Part shown: positions 55,390 through 64,000 of the stretch, in pieces
How positions within the stretch are numbered: the first letter of the stretch is position 1
Layout of the letters: the number at the start of each line of letters is the position of its first letter
From: Porodaedalea pini
Lineage: Eukaryota; Basidiomycota; Agaricomycetes; Hymenochaetales; Hymenochaetaceae
DNA: 64,000 bases
Assembly (NCBI GenBank): GCA_002794775.1
Contig: NBAY01000086.1
Span: forward strand, 1 to 64,000
Reading direction: 5' to 3'
The notes under the pieces: generated by a model
Databases searched by the model: none
The model's input: only the letters and a program-made list of their open reading frames with translations
Told to the model about the DNA's origin: nothing
Program-made: the position numbers and the translations under genes

Positions 55390-56567
55390 CTAGCTTTTCA
55401 TGTGTTGCATGCCGCGTGACTGCTCTTCCTGCGGCGGCGTAGTACTCTTGCCGACCCAGAGACGCGGTCCTAGGGCATCGCCCAGTGCGCGTTCGCGGCG
55501 TCCAACCACATGTGATGGGACCGGAGAGATTCACCCATGTTCGATTTGAATAGCATCGATCCTGTAATGATTTCGATACGAGAGTGAGTGCGGCGACGAA
55601 AGTGCGCCGCGGGCGAAGAAGCGGCAATGACAGAGGTGACAGCGGTGTGAGCGGTTTTGCAAGGATCTTACGACGCTTGTCATTAGACTGCCTTTGAGTC
55701 TGCATCTGCTGAGTGGATGGAAGCGAAGCGTCCATCTGGTAGACTGTCGGCACGCGCGATCTGTCGGAGGGGTCCATTGACGTCAGCTCTGTCAGAAAAC
55801 CGCAGGGGTTGGACGTGTCCGAAGAGGTATTCGCCTTTGACGAGAGAGACACCTCGCCTTCCCTCTTATCCAACTCCGGCTCGACCCGTCACCTTCCCCC
55901 GCACCGCCCCGATGTAGCAGAGCGCCGACTGCAGGACGCTACGTCTCGTGCGTGAACGGCGAGGCGAGTGCGATGCAACGCGTATGCGACGAAGTGCGCA
56001 AGCGTATTCGGTATCACTGGTGCCCCTCTTGATCCTGCCATTGCGGTAGCGGGGGGCACGCAAGACGACTGCGGTCGAGGACGATGTGGAAGAGGTGGAG
56101 GACGACGGAGGAAGGATCTCGGGGCAGTTGAAGGTATGGCTGACGAAGCGCGCACAGAGCTTGCTGGTGTCTTCGTGCCCGTAGTAAGTGGCGACTGCCG
56201 GTGGGGGTGCTGCCGGCGCGGGGTGGTGCGAGTGGTGTGCGCGCGGGACTGCCGATGACTGTTTTTTGTCGAACGTTTTCGGCGCGGTCGGAGGAAAAAA
56301 AACGCGATAGAGAAAAAGACACCGATCAACAGCCGCTCATCACTCAATTATCAGAGATCGGGGGGAAAGAGGGGGGACGCTTACAGAACTCGAGGTAGAT
56401 GCTGCGGCAGCGGCGGACGCAGAAGACGATTTCGCAGGTGGAGGCGGGGCGTACGTCGCGCGGTGCACGCGCCGGAAGGGCGAGTGGTTCGAGCTGGCAC
56501 TCGATGATGATATCGAATGCTGATGCGGATGGGGGTGGGGATGGCGCGGGGCGTGGACGGTGGCCAT
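55390..56567 (-). pseudogene. Pcl-type cyclin pseudogene, left arm
   Basis: Starts MATVHAPRHPHPHPHQHSIS at 56567. Successive pieces in changing frames read YYGHEDTSKLCARFVSHTFN, LAHFVAYALHRTRLAVH, VLQSALCYIGAVRGKV, GFLTELTSMDPSDRSRVPTV, QRQSNDKRRKILAKPLTPLS, RRTFVAALTLVSKSLQDRCY SNRTWVNLSG and RLWVGKSTTPPQEEQSRGMQ. This is the order of fungal Pho85-type cyclins (cyclin box with FLASLILASKF-QDKCYSNRAW, then ERALGDALDWRLWVGK). Frame breaks in nearly every exon mark it as dead. Cyclins of this type direct Pho85-like kinases in cell-cycle and phosphate control. Confidence 0.75.
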
Positions 56568-56869
56568 ATTCGCTGCGGCGGGCTCTCTGGCTCTAGGCGT
56601 TGACGAGCGTCTGTGAGCATCAAAGGACAGGTGGAGTTGATGCGTGAGAAGAGGTCGCTACGAATGTTTTGATTGGAACGAGATCCTTCTCGGACACAAC
56701 GGTTGCGTCGCGTTCGCCGAAGTGCGCAGTGAGAAAGGCAGATGAGAAAACGGCTGACGTCGATGTTGAGGCGTGTGGAACATTGGCGGGGGCAGAAGGA
56801 AGAGGTGAGGAATGCGTCCCAGGTGAACAGGGCGAGGGAAGTTGAACCGCTCGACGGTTTCGGTAGATG

Positions 56870-57154
56870 TCGCCAGTCCCTCCCTGCCTGACAATGACGA
56901 GAGAGAGGACAGCGACGTTGCGACCGATGATGCAGCCACGGGCCGGCTTGCACTTTCTCACCAGTGCGGCAGAGACGGTAGCAAGAGTGACCAGCAGAAA
57001 GGAGAAGGCGAGCAGTTAGGAATGAGTACACCCTGCTTCATCGGGAAGTCCTGCTCGTCGTTTCCGCCAGAGACGCGGAAGACGTGGCCCTTGAACTCAT
57101 CACCGAGCAAGTCGCTGGGGACACCTGGGACATCTTCTTGCCGTGGAAAATGCG
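56870..57154 (-). pseudogene. RPS6: Ribosomal protein eS6 (RPS6) fragment, left arm
   Basis: Reads [10 protein letters not shown], then [52 protein letters not shown] and [24 protein letters not shown], matching residues of about 30-130 of eS6, with at least two frame changes. The N- and C-terminal thirds are missing. It abuts the HSP90 fragment head to head at about 57154. Confidence 0.8.
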
Positions 57155-58255
57155 GTAACGACCACCTCGCTATGAAGCACTTCTCGGTAGAAGGTCAGCT
57201 CGAATCCAAGGCTATTCTCTACATTCCGAAGCGGTGAGTCTCCTTGCTGGCCTTGCTATGAACCTGTTTCTGACGTCTCTTTTAGCGCACCGTTCGACCT
57301 CTTCGAGTCCAAGAAGAAGCGTAACAACATTAAGCTCTACGTCCGCCCCGTCTTCATTATGGACGACTGCGAGGATCTCATCCCCGAGTACCTTAACTTC
57401 GTCAAGGGTATCGTCGACTCTGAAGATCTCCCGCTCAACATCTCGCGTGAGACGCTCCAGCAGAACAAGATTCTCAAGGTCATCCGCAAGAACATCGTGA
57501 AGAAGTGCCTCGACCTCATCCAGGAGATCTCGGAGGACAAGGACAATTTCAAGAAGTTCTACGAGGCGTTCGGCAAGAGCCTCAAGCTTGGTATCCACGA
57601 GGATGCGCAGAACCGCAGCAAGCTCGCCGAGTTCCTCCGCTTCTACTCGACGAAGTCGACTGAGGAGCAGGTCTCGCTGAAAAAGGGTACGTGTTCAAGC
57701 GGCGGCCCTGTTCCATTATTTGGTTACTGACAGCTTACCGCAGACTACATCACGCGGATGCCTGAGATTCAGAAGTCCATCTACTACCTCACTGGCGAGT
57801 CGCTCAATGCCGTCAAGGACTCTCCCTTCCTTGAGGCTCTCAAGAAGAAGGGCTTCGAGGTACTCCTGCTTGTTGACCCGATCGACGAGTACGCCGTCAC
57901 TCAGCTCAAGGAGTTCGACGGTCACAAGCTCGTGTGCGTGTCGAAGGAGGGTCTGGAGCTCGAGGAGACCGAAGAGGAGAAGAAGGAGCGCGAGAGTGAG
58001 GCCTCGCAGTTCGAGGAGCTCTGCAAGGTCGTCAAGGATGCGCTCGGCGACAAGGTCGAGAAGGTCGTCATCTCGAACCGCGTCACCGACTCACCATGTG
58101 TGCTTGTCACCGGCCAGTTCGGCTGGTCCGCAAATATGGAGCGCATCATGAAGGCGCAGGCGCTTCGCGACTCGTCAATGTCATCGTACATGGCGTCGAA
58201 GAAGACGCTTGAGTTTAACCCGCACAACGCGATCATCAAGGTCCTTCGATGTTGA
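57155..58255 (+). pseudogene. HSP90: HSP90 middle-domain fragment, left arm
   Basis: Three exons (57155-57233, 57286-57688, 57745-58255) read [77 protein letters not shown] and onward to [20 protein letters not shown] and [14 protein letters not shown]. The ATPase domain upstream and the dimerisation domain with the MEEVD-type end are absent; after NAIIK the text is VLRC and stop. Both introns are retained, so the DNA was copied from the gene, not from mRNA. The remaining frame is fully open. HSP90 is the ATP-driven cytosolic chaperone. Confidence 0.9.
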
Positions 58256-59100
58256 TCGTCTTTTGCTGGCCCATCGCCAGGTCAGCGATGTCGACACTTC
58301 ATGGCCGGTGGTGTCTTGAGGAGCTCGTCGTGTTCTGTCCCTTCAGGCAAGCAAAAAAAATGATGAAAAGTAATTATTAGTATATTCAAATAGTTTTTAT
58401 GATTATTTTTTTTGCTTACCTTGAGTGTGTGGCCGGTGGGACAGCCGTGCTCGTCGTCGATGGTGAAGACGAAACGACACGAACAACGACGACGCGTTGG
58501 TTGTGTTGCCTAATTTGGCCGATCGCCGCGTCTCAAACAAGCAATCAAAGCATTCCGATTCTTTCGGAAATCTCGAAAGTCTCAGCTGTTGGCCTCAAAC
58601 AAATTCTACGGACGCGTTTAAAAATACAAAAAAATACGGAATAGTTTTATTATGTATGTATCTATATCATAGCCAATAATTACGCGTCAAACGCGTTTTT
58701 TTATGGAGTAATAAATACAACAGTAATCTTGACATGCAGCACCAGGCCTCCAGAAGCATACACAAAAGTACAATATACCCTGAAAGGCCTGGCACCTATT
58801 CTATCATGAAGTAAGTGATACATTGTGTATGCATGCAAGGTTTCAAGCCAATCAGACATGAACTGACTTCATAATAGAGAAGGAGGTGGTTTCATGAGAT
58901 CTTCTGAATCTGAGTGTTTTGTATATCCTGTTCCCACTTTCTACTTTGATGGCACATAAAATATTAAGCATATCCAGAATGGATATGTCTATGTTTCTGT
59001 AAGTTTACAAGTTTCCAGCCTCAGTGGTTGGAGCTGGGTGAATTGAAAAACATCGAAAAGCATGGTTTTTAGAAGTTCAGAGAAAGCATATATTCATGTT
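58256..59100. other. AT-rich inner part of the left arm
   Basis: No coding sequence recognised. Contains the hairpin acgcgtcaaacgcgt at 58682-58696 and transposon-like AT-rich text; mirrored at 59420-60264. Confidence 0.5.
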
Positions 59101-59419
59101 GTTGCTTTATTCCAAACCTCAGGAAGCTCTATAAAATAGATATTAGTACTTTATATGACTACAATAAATGTAATCAGGTGCTAGATCTCGGAGTTAGAGG
59201 AAAGTTCTGAAGGGGGAGAGGAAATACATGCAAAACTGCTCTGTGTTTCTTGGATTTGTGTCGAGTTTCACAAAACATGAACTGTATCACCTCTCATTTC
59301 ACTCCCAATTCCGAACTTTTTCCTCACCCACAAAACTAAGGACTGGATATCTTTCTTGCAGCATACTTAAATACAAATAACTAATTTTGTTGAGCTTCTC
59401 ATACTGTGAACCAACTAAA
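59101..59419. other. Spacer of the giant palindrome
   Basis: 319 bp of single-copy DNA between the arms, with no open frame or repeat of note. Confidence 0.85.
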
Positions 59420-60264
59420 AACATGAATATATGCTTTCTCTGAACTTCTAAAAACCATGCTTTTCGATGTTTTTCAATTCACCCAGCTCCAACCACTGAG
59501 GCTGGAAACTTGTAAACTTACAGAAACATAGACATATCCATTCTGGATATGCTTAATATTTTATGTGCCATCAAAGTAGAAAGTGGGAACAGGATATACA
59601 AAACACTCAGATTCAGAAGATCTCATGAAACCACCTCCTTCTCTATTATGAAGTCAGTTCATGTCTGATTGGCTTGAAACCTTGCATGCATACACAATGT
59701 ATCACTTACTTCATGATAGAATAGGTGCCAGGCCTTTCAGGGTATATTGTACTTTTGTGTATGCTTCTGGAGGCCTGGTGCTGCATGTCAAGATTACTGT
59801 TGTATTTATTACTCCATAAAAAAACGCGTTTGACGCGTAATTATTGGCTATGATATAGATACATACATAATAAAACTATTCCGTATTTTTTTGTATTTTT
59901 AAACGCGTCCGTAGAATTTGTTTGAGGCCAACAGCTGAGACTTTCGAGATTTCCGAAAGAATCGGAATGCTTTGATTGCTTGTTTGAGACGCGGCGATCG
60001 GCCAAATTAGGCAACACAACCAACGCGTCGTCGTTGTTCGTGTCGTTTCGTCTTCACCATCGACGACGAGCACGGCTGTCCCACCGGCCACACACTCAAG
60101 GTAAGCAAAAAAAATAATCATAAAAACTATTTGAATATACTAATAATTACTTTTCATCATTTTTTTTGCTTGCCTGAAGGGACAGAACACGACGAGCTCC
60201 TCAAGACACCACCGGCCATGAAGTGTCGACATCGCTGACCTGGCGATGGGCCAGCAAAAGACGA

Positions 60265-61365
60265 TCAACATCGAAGGACCTTGATGATCGCGTTGTGCGG
60301 GTTAAACTCAAGCGTCTTCTTCGACGCCATGTACGATGACATTGACGAGTCGCGAAGCGCCTGCGCCTTCATGATGCGCTCCATATTTGCGGACCAGCCG
60401 AACTGGCCGGTGACAAGCACACATGGTGAGTCGGTGACGCGGTTCGAGATGACGACCTTCTCGACCTTGTCGCCGAGCGCATCCTTGACGACCTTGCAGA
60501 GCTCCTCGAACTGCGAGGCCTCACTCTCGCGCTCCTTCTTCTCCTCTTCGGTCTCCTCGAGCTCCAGACCCTCCTTCGACACGCACACGAGCTTGTGACC
60601 GTCGAACTCCTTGAGCTGAGTGACGGCGTACTCGTCGATCGGGTCAACAAGCAGGAGTACCTCGAAGCCCTTCTTCTTGAGAGCCTCAAGGAAGGGAGAG
60701 TCCTTGACGGCATTGAGCGACTCGCCAGTGAGGTAGTAGATGGACTTCTGAATCTCAGGCATCCGCGTGATGTAGTCTGCGGTAAGCTGTCAGTAACCAA
60801 ATAATGGAACAGGGCCGCCGCTTGAACACGTACCCTTTTTCAGCGAGACCTGCTCCTCAGTCGACTTCGTCGAGTAGAAGCGGAGGAACTCGGCGAGCTT
60901 GCTGCGGTTCTGCGCATCCTCGTGGATACCAAGCTTGAGGCTCTTGCCGAACGCCTCGTAGAACTTCTTGAAATTGTCCTTGTCCTCCGAGATCTCCTGG
61001 ATGAGGTCGAGGCACTTCTTCACGATGTTCTTGCGGATGACCTTGAGAATCTTGTTCTGCTGGAGCGTCTCACGCGAGATGTTGAGCGGGAGATCTTCAG
61101 AGTCGACGATACCCTTGACGAAGTTAAGGTACTCGGGGATGAGATCCTCGCAGTCGTCCATAATGAAGACGGGGCGGACGTAGAGCTTAATGTTGTTACG
61201 CTTCTTCTTGGACTCGAAGAGGTCGAACGGTGCGCTAAAAGAGACGTCAGAAACAGGTTCATAGCAAGGCCAGCAAGGAGACTCACCGCTTCGGAATGTA
61301 GAGAATAGCCTTGGATTCGAGCTGACCTTCTACCGAGAAGTGCTTCATAGCGAGGTGGTCGTTAC
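60265..61365 (-). pseudogene. HSP90: HSP90 middle-domain fragment, right arm
   Basis: Mirror of the fragment at 57155-58255, same exons, introns and truncation points. Confidence 0.9.
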
Positions 61366-61650
61366 CGCATTTTCCACGGCAAGAAGATGTCCCAGGTGTC
61401 CCCAGCGACTTGCTCGGTGATGAGTTCAAGGGCCACGTCTTCCGCGTCTCTGGCGGAAACGACGAGCAGGACTTCCCGATGAAGCAGGGTGTACTCATTC
61501 CTAACTGCTCGCCTTCTCCTTTCTGCTGGTCACTCTTGCTACCGTCTCTGCCGCACTGGTGAGAAAGTGCAAGCCGGCCCGTGGCTGCATCATCGGTCGC
61601 AACGTCGCTGTCCTCTCTCTCGTCATTGTCAGGCAGGGAGGGACTGGCGA
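61366..61650 (+). pseudogene. RPS6: eS6 (RPS6) fragment, right arm
   Basis: Mirror of 56870-57154, with the same frame breaks. Confidence 0.8.
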
Positions 61651-61952
61651 CATCTACCGAAACCGTCGAGCGGTTCAACTTCCCTCGCCCTGTTCACCTG
61701 GGACGCATTCCTCACCTCTTCCTTCTGCCCCCGCCAATGTTCCACACGCCTCAACATCGACGTCAGCCGTTTTCTCATCTGCCTTTCTCACTGCGCACTT
61801 CGGCGAACGCGACGCAACCGTTGTGTCCGAGAAGGATCTCGTTCCAATCAAAACATTCGTAGCGACCTCTTCTCACGCATCAACTCCACCTGTCCTTTGA
61901 TGCTCACAGACGCTCGTCAACGCCTAGAGCCAGAGAGCCCGCCGCAGCGAAT

Positions 61953-63130
61953 ATGGCCACCGTCCACGCCCCGCGCCATCCCCACCCCCATCCGCATCAG
62001 CATTCGATATCATCATCGAGTGCCAGCTCGAACCACTCGCCCTTCCGGCGCGTGCACCGCGCGACGTACGCCCCGCCTCCACCTGCGAAATCGTCTTCTG
62101 CGTCCGCCGCTGCCGCAGCATCTACCTCGAGTTCTGTAAGCGTCCCCCCTCTTTCCCCCCGATCTCTGATAATTGAGTGATGAGCGGCTGTTGATCGGTG
62201 TCTTTTTCTCTATCGCGTTTTTTTTCCTCCGACCGCGCCGAAAACGTTCGACAAAAAACAGTCATCGGCAGTCCCGCGCGCACACCACTCGCACCACCCC
62301 GCGCCGGCAGCACCCCCACCGGCAGTCGCCACTTACTACGGGCACGAAGACACCAGCAAGCTCTGTGCGCGCTTCGTCAGCCATACCTTCAACTGCCCCG
62401 AGATCCTTCCTCCGTCGTCCTCCACCTCTTCCACATCGTCCTCGACCGCAGTCGTCTTGCGTGCCCCCCGCTACCGCAATGGCAGGATCAAGAGGGGCAC
62501 CAGTGATACCGAATACGCTTGCGCACTTCGTCGCATACGCGTTGCATCGCACTCGCCTCGCCGTTCACGCACGAGACGTAGCGTCCTGCAGTCGGCGCTC
62601 TGCTACATCGGGGCGGTGCGGGGGAAGGTGACGGGTCGAGCCGGAGTTGGATAAGAGGGAAGGCGAGGTGTCTCTCTCGTCAAAGGCGAATACCTCTTCG
62701 GACACGTCCAACCCCTGCGGTTTTCTGACAGAGCTGACGTCAATGGACCCCTCCGACAGATCGCGCGTGCCGACAGTCTACCAGATGGACGCTTCGCTTC
62801 CATCCACTCAGCAGATGCAGACTCAAAGGCAGTCTAATGACAAGCGTCGTAAGATCCTTGCAAAACCGCTCACACCGCTGTCACCTCTGTCATTGCCGCT
62901 TCTTCGCCCGCGGCGCACTTTCGTCGCCGCACTCACTCTCGTATCGAAATCATTACAGGATCGATGCTATTCAAATCGAACATGGGTGAATCTCTCCGGT
63001 CCCATCACATGTGGTTGGACGCCGCGAACGCGCACTGGGCGATGCCCTAGGACCGCGTCTCTGGGTCGGCAAGAGTACTACGCCGCCGCAGGAAGAGCAG
63101 TCACGCGGCATGCAACACATGAAAAGCTAG
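61953..63130 (+). pseudogene. Pcl-type cyclin pseudogene, right arm
   Basis: Mirror of 55390-56567, with the same frame breaks and the terminal MQHMKS stop at 63128-63130. Confidence 0.75.
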
Positions 63131-63383
63131 GGTGCAAGCGCATTTGGATCGTCTCCGGTTTCTGCAGTGCACAACGTGATGCACTTCCCGAGTCCACCCT
63201 TGTCAGATGCAGGCGCAAGCCCGGAGTTTGGTCATGTGAGGACGAAGGCAGGCATGGCAAACAGGGCACTTAGATGTGCTGCGACGCTGCCAGATGATGC
63301 GGCCGTGCATCTATCCCAGAGCGTCACATCGACATCACCATCACCATGCAGAAGAACCAGGTCCAGACTGTGAGGAAGACACG

Positions 63384-64000
63384 CTACTTTTGCTCTAGCT
63401 GCGTCTCATTGAGCCGGCTTTCAAGTGGGAAGTGCTGCCTAACCTTATTGCGCACGACCCTTACTTCAGCGGCTGGAACCAGACGATCTTCGGCAATGCC
63501 TCTGATTGGAAGGCCATGGACCCTGTCCCGTATTTCATGGATGGTGCCAGTGGTATGCTTGATGCCTGCCGTCAAGTCAAAGAGTGCATAAGGCCTTTGC
63601 GTATGTCTACCGCATGACGAACGATTCATTGTGAGTTGACCGTACCTGGCTAGAGCTCCAGGTTTGGCTCATTATATAATTTGCATCCTCGTACATGCTG
63701 ATATGTTGTACTTGCAGAATGCTGCTGGCAATGGCTCGACCTCATGGGATCCCGCTGTTGACAGGTGGAGTCCTGCTCATTTTCTTGACACTGCTGAAAT
63801 GTCCGCCGCTTTTGGTATTGCTTACAACTAGCTTTACGACATGTGGGCTGATGACAAGAAGGAGATGATCTGGTCCACTTTGAACCAGTATGGTCTGTCC
63901 CTTGGCATTGCTGCTCTGGCACAGGGCACGAATGGCTGGTGGTCAGATGCTGATATTAAGGGTAACTGGAACTGTGTTTGCAATGGTGGTCTCACTTTGG
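63384..64000 (+). pseudogene. Heparinase-II/III-like lyase fragment, right arm (cut by window end)
   Basis: Mirror of 54520-55136. Shows the same TAG (63830-63832) in place of the tryptophan codon after AFGIAYN. It continues past the window. Confidence 0.75.

Larger units (their letters stand above)
54520..59100 (+). repeat. Left arm of giant palindrome
   Basis: Every position x from 54520 to 59100 corresponds to position 118520 - x on the opposite strand of 59420-64000. All translated frames checked agree residue for residue, so identity is at or near 100 percent. The left edge is set only by the end of the window; the arm may extend further left. Confidence 0.95.
59420..64000 (-). repeat. 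Right arm of giant palindrome
   Basis: Inverted copy of 54520-59100, running off the end of the window. Confidence 0.95.

Noticed and set aside
56014..56398. Arginine/proline-rich open frames in the palindrome arms
   Set aside because: Alternate-frame reading of the cyclin pseudogene; kept only the frames that match the cyclin box.
1..64000. CRISPR arrays, operons, ribosome binding sites
   Set aside because: The window is eukaryotic (spliced nuclear genes); the regular repeat at 53.3 kb has no spacers.

Overview
The window is nuclear DNA of a filamentous basidiomycete, most likely an agaricomycete. The evidence is dense multi-exon genes with 45-75 bp GT-AG introns, and families typical of that group: a DUF6533-like membrane protein, a DUF6698-like protein, F-box proteins with divergent LRR-like tails, a MYND-finger protein and a Tad/I-like non-LTR retrotransposon. 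Protein identities come from reading the translations; no search was run. Species is not determined.

Layout. 1-5.3 kb is degraded: a Ku70 N-terminal fragment cut off next to a DUF6698-like gene, a decayed SH3 gene and an 811 bp inverted-repeat element. 5.4-19.2 kb is a core block: CCT8 (chaperonin subunit theta), an F-box/propeller-like protein with a one-base frameshift, CMC4 (mitochondrial twin-cysteine protein), a cyclase-family metal hydrolase, a seven-helix DUF6533-like protein and ELP1 (Elongator scaffold). 19.46-25.76 kb is a 6.3 kb retrotransposon with an exact 11 bp target-site duplication, sitting 233 bp upstream of the ELP1 start codon. 26-34.7 kb holds two unrecognised divergent genes, a class III CoA-transferase and a SulP anion transporter with a STAS domain.

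34.8-51.8 kb is a segmental-duplication zone. A unit made of an F-box gene, a ~90 bp divergent promoter, a small conserved protein and an Aro8-type aminotransferase occurs twice in direct orientation (about 34.87-40.93 and 47.10-51.81 kb). An inverted F-box copy (41.2-42.8 kb), a fragment (46.5-46.9 kb) and an intact MYND-finger gene with a decayed neighbouring copy lie between. Most copies are broken; only one F-box copy keeps a long open frame.

51.8-53.8 kb looks like a non-autonomous element whose two ends carry dense arrays of the interrupted palindrome TGGG-N4-CCCA, the right one being a 32 bp minisatellite. From 54.52 kb to the end of the window the sequence is a giant palindrome: two apparently identical arms of at least 4.58 kb around a 319 bp spacer (59,101-59,419). 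Each arm is a mosaic of truncated gene pieces (heparinase-II/III-like lyase, Pcl-type cyclin, ribosomal protein eS6, HSP90 with introns retained). This is either a recent inverted duplication of a gene-fragment-capturing element or an assembly fold-back; it is the most unusual structure here.
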